Shown here one piece after another: positions 1 to 6,531 of a stretch of DNA of 8,112 nucleotides. This stretch comes from Anaerofilum sp. Its GTDB lineage: Bacteria; Bacillota; Clostridia; Oscillospirales; Ruminococcaceae. The stretch spans positions 1 to 8,112 of the forward strand of contig JAHHUF010000079.1 in assembly GCA_020024115.1 (NCBI GenBank). Reading direction: 5' to 3'. Numbering within the stretch: the first letter of the stretch is position 1; each line of letters begins with the position of its first letter. Position numbers and translations under genes: made by a program. A model generated the notes under the pieces. The model ran no database searches and was not told the origin of the DNA. It saw nothing but the letters and a program-made list of their open reading frames with translations.

Positions 1-907
1 CATTCAATGCTTCGGTGGAAAGGTCAAAGAGAAACAATCCATCTTCTTTTTCCACAACAGGGTTCTCCAACGGTTGAAAACACGCAATCATTTCTTCGCT
101 TTGAATGAACAATTTTCTGCCTTTGCCAACCCGTGCACAAAGCATTTTGACAAAGGTATCAATATGTCCTGCACCCAGCACAAGGCAAGGCTTTCCAGCA
201 TCTTTTACAATGTCCATTTCGTCCATGTACAAAAACCCTGTACTGGAGCCATCCTCTGCAACACCTTTTTCCCATGCAGCAGAAAAATCAGCTTGTGTCA
301 TTTTAGAGGCTCTTTGCAAATCTGTAATCAACAATGGGTTTTCTTTTTTCATCAAATCAACGAACTTTTCGCCATTCCAACACATCAAGGCTTCCATTTC
401 GTCATTTGTGATTGCAACAGCCTGCAAAAATTTCATTGCACCGTTTTGGGTTTGCATGGGAGCAAGCTCTGTATCTTCCACAAACACCAATGCGGTCAGG
501 TCTGTTTTTTCATCCAAAGCAATTGGGCCATTGCAATTGATATGATGCCCTGTATCAAAAGCGTTTCCACTGGAAAAGACATAATTTGCGAGATTTTTCA
601 GCAAATTGATAGGCCATGTGGGGGCAGTGGATTCTTCCCCTTTTTTCAATCGGAAAGTCATTTCAAATCCAAATCCACTCACCTCTGGCTCATCTGTTTC
701 TTTTTCATACAACTCTGTATAGCCATAGGTGATGTAATGCCAATGGGGAATTTGTTGATTGCTTTCCCACACTTCAACCCCTTCTAATGGACTATCCCCA
801 CCCATGGAAGCAGGAATGATTGACCGATAATAAATTCCATCCTGATTGGGATAAAGCTGTTTTACAGTCTGTGAAATTTCATCAAATGCACTTATATTGT
901 TCTCCAT
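1..907 (-). CDS. Suppressor-of-fused (SUFU) domain protein, 3' end cut by the window edge
   Basis: The reading frame is open from ATG at 907 to the left edge: 302 codons with no stop, so the C-terminus is missing. The start is set by an AGAGGGA ribosome binding site at 915-921, 7 nt upstream. Residues about 15-180 resemble the bacterial SUFU domain (PF05076 type). The recognisable block is HWHYITYGYTELY near residues 55-67, then GFGFEMTFRL at 78-87 and a WPINLLKNLANYV helix near 98-110. A second region at about 190-302 (including LVLGAGHIDTFVKMLCARVGKGRKL) follows the domain and I cannot assign it to a named family. No signal peptide or membrane segment is visible, so it is probably cytosolic. 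SUFU is best known from animal Hedgehog signalling. Bacterial members have been proposed as immunity proteins of polymorphic toxins, but I see no toxin here. It lies 28 bp downstream of the AIM24 gene and is probably co-transcribed with it. The domain call is from recognition of the motif block, not a search. Confidence 0.8.
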   Translation of the reverse strand, partial: MENNISAFDEISQTVKQLYPNQDGIYYRSIIPASMGGDSPLEGVEVWESNQQIPHWHYITYGYTELYEKETDEPEVSGFGFEMTFRLKKGEESTAPTWPINLLKNLANYVFSSGNAFDTGHHINCNGPIALDEKTDLTALVFVEDTELAPMQTQNGAMKFLQAVAITNDEMEALMCWNGEKFVDLMKKENPLLITDLQRASKMTQADFSAAWEKGVAEDGSSTGFLYMDEMDIVKDAGKPCLVLGAGHIDTFVKMLCARVGKGRKLFIQSEEMIACFQPLENPVVEKEDGLFLFDLSTEALN

Positions 908-935
908 AAAATTTTCCCTCTGCTATTTTACCCAA

Positions 936-1697
936 TCAATTTGCAACAGGTGCAAGCCATACTTTGCCTGTGCCACGATAGACATTTACCAAACCTTCAC
1001 CGGATGCAGCAGAACCAATCAAAGATTTTCCGGAACGCTCTACGGTAAATTCCAAACTACCGCTCCAAGCAATTGCCATATTACCATCAACTTTCAGCAC
1101 ATCATTTTGCAGAGAAATCTCAACCAGTTCTTCTTTGGGGCAGGGCGACTCCAAACACAACACACCATTGCCAGAGATACCCAAATTAAACAAACCTTCT
1201 CCACCTGCCACAGCAGAGGAAAAATTGGAGCGTGCGACTGCCTTGTGTTTCAACTGTGCCTCACATGCCAAAAACAAACCATCATCCAGCACAATGGAAC
1301 CGCCCCAATCCTCTACATTCACCAAGAGGATATACTTATAGGTTGGTTCCAGCACCAAAGTACCTGTACCTTTATATTCGGGTTTGATTGCAGACTCTCC
1401 TGTGACACTTCCACGGATTGCCTTGCCGAAGAAATCGCCAACCCCTTTGATGCCTGTTGTTGCATTTACATCACCTGCAGTCCACTGCATTGCGCCTGCC
1501 TGTAATGTGATTGGTGCTTTGCTTAAATTGCAAACCACTTGCCTTTTGCGAACATTCATCTCGTTGCAGTAATATGCTGTCATAGCATTTGTTGGCATTA
1601 CGCTCATATCTTTTTGATATTCCAGTACAGAAAAGGCACCCTTTTGGTCAATTGTTTTTATGTTTTGATTGTCAAAAAAATTAGAAACCTGATACAT
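936..1697 (-). CDS. AIM24 family protein
   Basis: This is a 253-residue protein with no signal peptide or transmembrane helix. The middle and C-terminal parts carry the glycine-rich beta-strand pattern of AIM24 proteins (PF01987, TRAP-like fold). The hallmark LQAGAMQW...TTGIKG lies at 65-84. Two related blocks, GEGLFNLGISGNGVL at 166-180 and GEGLVNVYRGTGKVWL at 233-248, look like an internal repeat of the form GxGLxNxxxGxGxVxL. The ATG at 1697 is preferred because GAGGTG at 1705-1710 sits 7 nt upstream. A GTG at 1712 is in frame but would overlap that site. The bacterial family has no agreed biochemical role; the yeast namesake is a mitochondrial inner-membrane organiser. It heads a two-gene unit with the SUFU gene, driven by its own promoter and insulated from the sialic acid operon by a terminator. 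Confidence 0.86.
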   Translation of the reverse strand: MYQVSNFFDNQNIKTIDQKGAFSVLEYQKDMSVMPTNAMTAYYCNEMNVRKRQVVCNLSKAPITLQAGAMQWTAGDVNATTGIKGVGDFFGKAIRGSVTGESAIKPEYKGTGTLVLEPTYKYILLVNVEDWGGSIVLDDGLFLACEAQLKHKAVARSNFSSAVAGGEGLFNLGISGNGVLCLESPCPKEELVEISLQNDVLKVDGNMAIAWSGSLEFTVERSGKSLIGSAASGEGLVNVYRGTGKVWLAPVAN

Positions 1698-1704
1698 TCT
1701 GCAA

Positions 1705-1710
1705 CACCTC
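1705..1710 (-). promoter_or_regulatory. Ribosome binding site deciding the AIM24 start
   Basis: GAGGTG on the minus strand lies 7 nt before ATG 1697. Its presence argues against initiation at the in-frame GTG at 1712, because that codon overlaps the site itself. Confidence 0.75.
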
Positions 1711-1727
1711 ACAAAAATATTTTTTTA

Positions 1728-1756
1728 ATTATATCAATCAATTTTAATAAATTCAA
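1728..1756 (-). promoter_or_regulatory. Sigma-A-type promoter of the AIM24-SUFU unit
   Basis: Read on the minus strand, TTGAAT (1756-1751) and TATAAT (1733-1728) are separated by exactly 17 nt. The -10 is a perfect consensus and is preceded by TGA, which makes the TGn extended -10. The predicted transcript start is near 1721, giving a leader of roughly 24 nt before the AIM24 ATG. The element lies downstream of the terminator of the preceding operon, so the pair should be transcribed independently. Confidence 0.78.
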
Positions 1757-1776
1757 GCAGTTTTGTGAACTATAAA

Positions 1777-1818
1777 TAGAAAAACAAGGAGAATTTATAA
1801 AAACTCTCCTTGTTTTTT
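1777..1818 (-). terminator. Intrinsic terminator of the sialic acid operon (bidirectional shape)
   Basis: A perfect 12-bp stem pairs 1781-1792 (AAAACAAGGAGA) with 1805-1816 (TCTCCTTGTTTT), with a 12-nt loop. On the minus strand the stem runs into TTTTTCTAT; on the plus strand it ends in TTTTTT, so it could stop transcription either way. It begins two bases after the TGA stop (1820-1822) of the YhcH-family gene, which makes it the end of that operon. Confidence 0.85.
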
Positions 1819-1819
1819 G

Positions 1820-2266
1820 TCAAATATCACTCAAAATTTTAAATACAACTTTTTTCACACCCACTGCTGTATCAGCAGGGTTTAATGTTGGCATATGTGG
1901 CTCTTTTGCCAAAAAAAGTGCAAACCATCCTGCACCCAGGTTTCCCTCTGTCTGTACTTTTCCCTGACAAAGGGATACATCGGTTTCAGGGGTTACATCA
2001 CAGGTTTTATCTCCTGTTGCAAATCGTTCTTCACCTTGCAGGTTGATTTGCAAATCCATATATTTTTCATGCACTTCAAACTGTGCCTCTTGCTGTGAGC
2101 GTGTTTGAGCATTCATAACATTCACAAAAACCGATTCGCCATCAATTTCTGTCCTGCCCAATGGCAATGTATCCACACTGTTATTTTGCAGCCAGTCAAT
2201 TGCTTTGTCGAGATTTTGGGATATTCCACGATACTTTGAAACATATTCCAGCTTATCATAAATCAT
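1820..2266 (-). CDS. YhcH/YjgK/YiaL family protein, probable N-acetylneuraminate anomerase (NanQ-like)
   Basis: The protein has 148 residues, the usual length for this cupin-like beta-barrel family (DUF386). It shows the signature FEVHEKYMDLQINLQGEE at 63-80, whose Glu, His, Asp and Gln residues are expected metal or ligand contacts, and the later EPHMP motif with His124. The E. coli member YhcH was renamed NanQ after it was shown to speed alpha/beta interconversion of sialic acid, and members often sit in nan loci. Here it is the last gene of the operon, 24 bp after the epimerase, and is followed at once by the terminator. The start at ATG 2266 is supported by an AAAGGAA ribosome binding site about 10 nt upstream. 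It is predicted to be cytosolic. The family call is firm. The anomerase role follows from context, because other paralogues act in other sugar pathways. Confidence 0.9.
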   Translation of the reverse strand: MIYDKLEYVSKYRGISQNLDKAIDWLQNNSVDTLPLGRTEIDGESVFVNVMNAQTRSQQEAQFEVHEKYMDLQINLQGEERFATGDKTCDVTPETDVSLCQGKVQTEGNLGAGWFALFLAKEPHMPTLNPADTAVGVKKVVFKILSDI

Positions 2267-2290
2267 GATATTTGTTTCCTTTCAACATCC

Positions 2291-3496
2291 TTATTCTGCA
2301 CAAAGTTCGTCTAGCATTTGGTCAAGCATCATCAGGCAGCGAGGCAGATGGAACGGCCCTTTAAAGGTAGACCCTTTGCAGGCAGGCAAGGTAGGTTTGC
2401 CATCTCTGCGCAGATAGCCATACCAATCGCCATATTCAGGGTCACTAAATACATCTTTGCAATATTGCAATGTTTCGTCAAAAATCTTGAGATACTTCTC
2501 GTCTTTTGTATCACGATAAATCATCAAACTTGCAATCAGCAACTCATTATGAGGCCACCACAGCTTCATATCATGCTCATACGCCTCTGGAGGCAACCCT
2601 TTGCAATCAATAAAATAGAGCAATCCTCCATATTCTTTATCCCAGCCACCTTCATAGGCATAGTCAAACAAAAGCTGTGCTTTTTTGCGCAGTTCTTCGT
2701 CGTGGGTATGGTGTGCCTGCTCCATCACAAACCAGCTGCACTCAATATCATGTCCCGGATTTACAACACGACCGGCAGTATAATCCATCTGCAATTCGCC
2801 ATTGATTCCGACAGTTTCCAAAGTACATTTCAGTTCCGGTTTGAAATGATATTCAAAAATATCGTTGCAGCATTTTTTTGCGCGCTCATCATACAAAGCA
2901 GTCTGTTCAGGGTCACAGCGGCGCATCACGGCTGTGATATTCAGATAAATCATAGGGTCTGCCAAAGCCCTGCCTGTGCGGGTTTGGGGAATTGTCTTTG
3001 GCCCCATTCCTGTAGGGTCTTGAATCAAGCCATTATTCAACTGCCAAATCAACTCATAGGTGCGTCTGGCACGCTCAATGTATTCTTTTTCTCCTGTCAC
3101 ACCATAATATTCTGCATTGGCAATAGCATAAAATCCTTCAGAAAAGCAATATCTGCGTTGACGCAAGGGTTTGCCGTCTGCTGTAACAGTGAAATACATT
3201 CTGTCTCCTGCCTGCCGATTGATACAATATTTTTCCATAAAATCAAGGCAGCTTTTGGAAGCATCAAGCCATTCTTGCTTTTTGCCATAAACTTTGCACA
3301 GATAGGCAAATGTCCATGCACACCTGCCCTGAAACCAAACACTTTTATCAGTCGAAAATAATTTTCCGCTGCGGTCTAAGCAGGTATATACTCCACCATG
3401 TTCATGGTCGATGCCATTTTTCAACCAAAAATCCACACAACGGTTGAGTTCTTCTTTAACCCAGATTTGATAGTCTTTCAATCTTTGCTTATCCAT
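2291..3496 (-). CDS. AGE family N-acylglucosamine 2-epimerase (ManNAc to GlcNAc)
   Basis: The 401-residue protein has the length and motifs of the (alpha/alpha)6-barrel AGE family. These are HGGVYTCLDR at 33-42, QGRCAWTFAYL at 56-66, NPGHDIE at 246-252 and GPFHLPR at 380-386. His249 and His383 match the two catalytic histidines known in this family. Family members interconvert free ManNAc and GlcNAc, the step after the lyase. Adjacent NAL and YhcH-type genes support that substrate rather than glucose or mannose. The frame is open up to ATG 3568, but I place the start at ATG 3496. That gives the normal family length, an AAAAGGA site lies about 10 nt upstream, ATG 3568 has no such site, and the extra 24 codons span a 26-bp inverted repeat that looks intergenic. 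It differs from NanE-type ManNAc-6-P epimerases, which are TIM barrels. Confidence 0.92.
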   Translation of the reverse strand: MDKQRLKDYQIWVKEELNRCVDFWLKNGIDHEHGGVYTCLDRSGKLFSTDKSVWFQGRCAWTFAYLCKVYGKKQEWLDASKSCLDFMEKYCINRQAGDRMYFTVTADGKPLRQRRYCFSEGFYAIANAEYYGVTGEKEYIERARRTYELIWQLNNGLIQDPTGMGPKTIPQTRTGRALADPMIYLNITAVMRRCDPEQTALYDERAKKCCNDIFEYHFKPELKCTLETVGINGELQMDYTAGRVVNPGHDIECSWFVMEQAHHTHDEELRKKAQLLFDYAYEGGWDKEYGGLLYFIDCKGLPPEAYEHDMKLWWPHNELLIASLMIYRDTKDEKYLKIFDETLQYCKDVFSDPEYGDWYGYLRRDGKPTLPACKGSTFKGPFHLPRCLMMLDQMLDELCAE

Positions 3497-3531
3497 TTTC
3501 TCTACATCCTTTTCTGATAAAACCTTCAATT

Positions 3532-3557
3532 GCCCAGACACAAATTTGTATCTGGGC
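3532..3557 (-). repeat. 26-bp inverted repeat between the lyase and epimerase genes
   Basis: The two halves, GCCCAGACACAAA (3532-3544) and TTTGTATCTGGGC (3545-3557), are reverse complements except for one pair. In RNA this folds to a stem of 7 bp, one mismatch and a short inner stem around AATT. On the minus strand it is followed by AATTGAAGG, so there is no terminator T-tract. It lies 14 nt after the lyase stop and may act as an mRNA stability or processing element, or as a protein-binding palindrome. Confidence 0.7.
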
Positions 3558-3571
3558 TTTTGTATCATGAT

Positions 3572-4489
3572 TCAGCAGAAGTCTGCAATTGCTTTGTCAA
3601 TCATTTCAGCGCATTTTTTCACTTGGGGCATATCCTCTGCTACCAGTGCAGGCAATGGTTTTCGCACACTGCCAATGTCCAAATTTTCACGAATACGCAA
3701 AATTTCTTTCATAACTGCATACAGATTTCCCTTGCAGTCACACATTGCATAGATAATTTCATCAATTGCATACTGCACTTTTGCAGCTTGTTCCATTTTT
3801 CCTGCTTTAAACAGCTTATCTGCTTCAAGGAACAATTCAGGCATAACAGCATAAGTACCACCAATGCCACCATCTGCACCCATTGCACGACCGGAAATAA
3901 ACTGCTCATCAGGGCCATTGAATACAACAAATCCTTCGCCGCCATCTGATTTGAACATCTGAATATCCTGCACAGGCATACTACTGTTTTTTACAGCAAC
4001 AACACGAGGATTCTTTTTCATTTCATGGAACAAAGGCATTGTCAAGGCAACACCTGCCAATTGCGGAATATTATAAATCACAAAATCGGTATTGGGGGCA
4101 GCAGAGGAAATATCATTCCAATATTGAGCGATTGCATACTCCGGCAAATGGAAATAGATGGGAGGAATTGCAGCAATCGCATCCACTCCAAGGCTTTCTG
4201 CATGGGCAGCCAATTCCATACTATCGGCTGTGTTGTTGCAGGCAACATGGGCAATAACAGTCAGTTTGCCTTTTGCTTCGCTCATCACCGCTTCCAGTGT
4301 TTGCTTGCGTTCCTCTTTGCTTTGATAAATACACTCACCGGAAGAACCACACACATACACACCCTTTACACCTTTTTTAATAAAATAGCGGGTCAGCTCT
4401 TTGGTGCGTTCGGTGCTGATGGCTCCATCTTCGCCATAGCAAGCATAGAAAGCCGGTATAATGCCCTGATACTTTTCAATGTTTTTCAT
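3572..4489 (-). CDS. nanA: N-acetylneuraminate lyase (DHDPS/NAL family)
   Basis: The 305-residue class I aldolase cleaves N-acetylneuraminate into ManNAc and pyruvate in the cytosol. Visible family features are the pyruvate-carboxylate loop GSSGE at 48-52, the catalytic tyrosine in YNIP (Tyr139), the Schiff-base lysine in VAVKNSS (Lys167), GPDEQF at 192-197, and the GGIGGTYAVMPE stretch at 207-218. Length matches NanA enzymes (about 290-305). The related DapA (dihydrodipicolinate synthase) shares the fold, but the sialic acid neighbours and the GSSGEC/YNIP pattern favour NAL. The start is ATG 4489, with GAGGA 7 nt upstream; an in-frame TTG at 4495 overlaps the spacer and is less likely. The gene follows the second permease after a 62-bp gap holding a strong hairpin. 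Confidence 0.92.
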   Translation of the reverse strand: MKNIEKYQGIIPAFYACYGEDGAISTERTKELTRYFIKKGVKGVYVCGSSGECIYQSKEERKQTLEAVMSEAKGKLTVIAHVACNNTADSMELAAHAESLGVDAIAAIPPIYFHLPEYAIAQYWNDISSAAPNTDFVIYNIPQLAGVALTMPLFHEMKKNPRVVAVKNSSMPVQDIQMFKSDGGEGFVVFNGPDEQFISGRAMGADGGIGGTYAVMPELFLEADKLFKAGKMEQAAKVQYAIDEIIYAMCDCKGNLYAVMKEILRIRENLDIGSVRKPLPALVAEDMPQVKKCAEMIDKAIADFC

Positions 4490-4510
4490 AATCAAATCCT
4501 CTTTTCAAAT

Positions 4511-4536
4511 GGGGTGGCAGCAACTCACGCCACCCC
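4511..4536 (-). repeat. GC-rich hairpin between the second permease and the lyase genes
   Basis: A perfect 8-bp stem, GGGGTGGC (4511-4518) and GCCACCCC (4529-4536), encloses a 10-nt loop. On the plus strand it is followed by TTTTTT (4537-4542), so it has the full form of a terminator for plus-strand transcripts. On the minus, transcribed strand it is preceded by an A-run and followed by ATTTGAAAAG, not a U-tract, so complete termination is not expected. It may protect the 3' end of the transporter message or pause polymerase. Confidence 0.72.
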
Positions 4537-4551
4537 TTTTTTGATACAACC

Positions 4552-5388
4552 TTATCCTTTGACTGCACCCATTGTAATGCCCTGAGTAAAATATTTTTGG
4601 AAAATCAGGAACACTGTCAAAATAGGAATTGCTGCCACTGCGGCACCTGCCATAATCAAACCAAAATCGGTCGCCATTTCCGCCTGCAAATTTGCAATAC
4701 CCAAGCTGATGGTTAGGCTGGTGTTTTTGTTCAACATAATCAACTGCAAAAAGTAATCATTCCATGCGGTGATAAAGGTGAAGATTGCCAAAGCACCCAC
4801 ACCGGGTTTCACCATCGGCATAACAATTTGTGCAAATGTGCGAATTTCTCCTGCACCATCAATGCGTGCAGCTTCCAACATTTCTCCGGGAATGCCTTCG
4901 CTGAACTGCTTCATCAGGAACACACCAAAGGGCCAGCCAACCGTTGGCAAAATAACCGCCCACAAATTGTCATAAATCTTCAGTGCAGCCATTTCTTTCA
5001 GCAAAGGAATTAAAATAACCTGTTTGGGCAATGCCATTGCACAAATAATCATCGAGAACAAAAATGTTCTGCCATAAAAGTTCTTTTTTGCCAGTACATA
5101 GCCTGCCATCGAAGCGGTGATGCAGGTGATAATCATTGCAACAACTGCAATAAAAATGGTGTTCCACAGCCACAGCCATGCTGGGTTTTCAAACAGTTTG
5201 GAATAGTTTTCCATTGTGGGATTTGTGGGGAACCACTGTGGAGTGGGGCTGTTAATATCCTTGGCATTTTTTACAGAGCCGGTAAAAATCCAATACAATG
5301 GAAAGACCAGAAAAATAGTCAGAACTGCCAAAATGATATATGACATCAACTTATAAGGCGTTAATTTTTTTGTTGTACTGCTGTTCAT
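4552..5388 (-). CDS. Sugar ABC transporter permease, MalG/UgpE-like
   Basis: This 278-residue inner-membrane protein has six predicted hydrophobic helices, the first at about 13-34. The ABC permease EAA loop is EAARIDGAGEIRTFAQIVMP, at 172-191, where the cytosolic ATPase docks. The C-terminus (FTQGITMGAVKG) is typical of the MalG-type CUT1 subunit. An upstream in-frame start at 5454 would overlap the preceding permease gene. I choose ATG 5388 because GAGGAGG at 5397-5403 lies 8 nt upstream and the N-terminus then fits the family. That ribosome binding site overlaps the TGA of the first permease, with a 13-bp gap between the genes, so the two permeases are probably translationally coupled. It forms the membrane channel with the first permease and receives substrate from the lipoprotein; substrate is inferred as sialic acid or a close derivative. 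Confidence 0.93.
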   Translation of the reverse strand: MNSSTTKKLTPYKLMSYIILAVLTIFLVFPLYWIFTGSVKNAKDINSPTPQWFPTNPTMENYSKLFENPAWLWLWNTIFIAVVAMIITCITASMAGYVLAKKNFYGRTFLFSMIICAMALPKQVILIPLLKEMAALKIYDNLWAVILPTVGWPFGVFLMKQFSEGIPGEMLEAARIDGAGEIRTFAQIVMPMVKPGVGALAIFTFITAWNDYFLQLIMLNKNTSLTISLGIANLQAEMATDFGLIMAGAAVAAIPILTVFLIFQKYFTQGITMGAVKG

Positions 5389-5401
5389 TTTTTCTGCCTC
5401 C

Positions 5402-6346
5402 TCAGTTGTTTCCCTTACCGGCAACTTTAAATTGAATTGCGGACAAAATAGCAATAATAATTGCCAAAATCACACCCATTGCATTGCCATAGCCATATTG
5501 ATAGAGCTTGAATGCCTGATAATAGATGTAATACATAATTGTATCAGTTGAATGATTGGGGCTGCCACTTGTCAACAACTGAATCAGAGCAAAGCACTGG
5601 AAGCTGTTGATGGTGGTGATAACCAAAATGTACAAAGTTGTAGGTGTGACCTGAGGCCACATAATTTTCCAGAATGTCTGCATACGGGTGGCGCCATCCA
5701 CTTCAGCAGCTTCAATCAAGCTGTTGTCAACATTTCCCAATGCAGAAACATACAGCACAATCGGCTGACCAATGCTTGTTGTGAACAAAATCAAAATAAT
5801 ACACCACAAGGCTGTTTTTTCGTTGCCCAACCAGTTGATATTATTTTGAATTATGCCTGTTCCCTTTGCGACATAGTTGATGATGCCATAGTAGTTGTTA
5901 AACATCCACTTCCACACAACAGTAACCGCAACGGTACCTGTTACAACAGGGAGATAGAAGATGCAACGGAAAAACGAACAGGCTGCACCTTTCATACGAT
6001 AAATTGCAGATGCAACCCACAGAGAAAAAGCTGTAACGGTTGGCACTGCAACAAGCACAATCACAAAGGTGTTGCTCAGCGATTTCCAGAAAATCGGGTC
6101 TGAAAACATTTTTGTATAGTTTCCAAATCCTATAAAAATATCGTCTCGTGCCATTGTGGAATCAAAAAAGCTGGTCCACAGGCACATCACCATTGGAATT
6201 ACAACGAATCCAATAAAAACAATTAAAAAAGGAAGTAAAAAGAGATATGCTGAAATGGTATCACGCTTTGCCTGTGCTCTGCTGATGCCAAGTGACGAAT
6301 GCCCTCCGGCAAACTTTGCCGTTTTTTTTGCAGTTGAGGTTGCCAA
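5402..6346 (-). CDS. Sugar ABC transporter permease, MalF/UgpA-like, TTG start
   Basis: The 314-residue membrane protein has an approximately 30-residue Lys/Arg-containing cytosolic N-terminus. Six hydrophobic segments follow, near residues 31-57, 92-112, 126-147, 180-200, 236-256 and 286-306. The EAA loop (EAAEVDGATRMQTFWKIMWP) is at 212-231. Helix count and motif place it in the MalF/UgpA class of CUT1 transporters. Initiation is assigned to TTG 6346: AGGAGAGG at 6353-6360 lies 6 nt upstream, an in-frame TGA lies a little further up, and the next in-frame ATG (codon 52) would delete most of helix 1. It is separated from the lipoprotein gene by 185 bp containing a hairpin and a possible internal promoter, and from the second permease by 13 bp. 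Substrate specificity cannot be read from the sequence and is inferred from the neighbours. Confidence 0.92.
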   Translation of the reverse strand: MATSTAKKTAKFAGGHSSLGISRAQAKRDTISAYLFLLPFLIVFIGFVVIPMVMCLWTSFFDSTMARDDIFIGFGNYTKMFSDPIFWKSLSNTFVIVLVAVPTVTAFSLWVASAIYRMKGAACSFFRCIFYLPVVTGTVAVTVVWKWMFNNYYGIINYVAKGTGIIQNNINWLGNEKTALWCIILILFTTSIGQPIVLYVSALGNVDNSLIEAAEVDGATRMQTFWKIMWPQVTPTTLYILVITTINSFQCFALIQLLTSGSPNHSTDTIMYYIYYQAFKLYQYGYGNAMGVILAIIIAILSAIQFKVAGKGNN

Positions 6347-6352
6347 ATAAAC

Positions 6353-6360
6353 CCTCTCCT
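6353..6360 (-). promoter_or_regulatory. Ribosome binding site supporting a TTG start
   Basis: AGGAGAGG on the minus strand lies 6 nt upstream of TTG 6346 and is the only good site near the start of the first permease. An ATG slightly further upstream is in a different frame, with no comparable site before it. Confidence 0.72.
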
Positions 6361-6369
6361 CTCATACAT

Positions 6370-6392
6370 ACCAAATCTGTTTGGTGATTATA
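6370..6392 (-). promoter_or_regulatory. Possible internal promoter -10 and adjoining palindrome before the permease genes
   Basis: On the minus strand a perfect TATAAT (6392-6387) is followed one base later by the palindrome ACCAAA-N4-TTTGGT (6385-6370). The palindrome would cover the predicted start point near 6380. The -35 region is poor: TTTTAG at 17-nt or TTTTTA at 18-nt spacing. The arrangement could be a weak or regulated promoter with an operator, giving separate control of the permease and catabolic genes. The -10 and palindrome are seen; the function is inference. Confidence 0.4.
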
Positions 6393-6411
6393 GCCTTCTT
6401 GCCGGACTGCT

Positions 6412-6468
6412 AAAAAGATTGGCACGCACCTCCCCTTTTGCACATCTCGCAAAAGAGTGGTGCGTGCC
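6412..6468 (-). terminator. Strong hairpin with short T-tract after the lipoprotein gene (partial terminator or attenuator)
   Basis: The outer stem pairs GGCACGCACC (6421-6430) with GGTGCGTGCC (6459-6468), a perfect 10 bp. After a small internal loop an inner 7-bp stem pairs CTTTTGC with GCAAAAG around a 7-nt loop. On the minus strand it is followed after four bases by TTTTT (6416-6412), so it resembles a leaky intrinsic terminator. In CUT1 operons such structures after the binding-protein gene commonly keep its mRNA more abundant than that of the permeases; that role is inferred here. Confidence 0.75.
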
Positions 6469-6531
6469 AGTTGGGGGAATCACACAAACTGTGTGGGTTT
6501 TCTTTTGTTGCTGTTATTTAAAAAAACACAC

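Noticed and set aside
74..787. 237-codon open frame on the plus strand
   Set aside because: It is antisense to the SUFU-domain gene, has no family motif, and its Cys/Phe/His-rich composition is typical of a shadow frame.
1698..1712. GTG start adding five residues to the AIM24 protein
   Set aside because: The GTG overlaps the GAGGTG ribosome binding site that properly serves ATG 1697.
2318..3361. 347-codon open frame on the plus strand
   Set aside because: It is antisense to the AGE epimerase, which has catalytic histidines and normal length; the antisense frame resembles no protein family.
6261..6452. 63-codon minus-strand frame with ATG codons just upstream of the first permease, read as a leader peptide
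   Set aside because: It has no ribosome binding site, overlaps the hairpin and the permease in another frame, and its sequence has no leader-peptide character.
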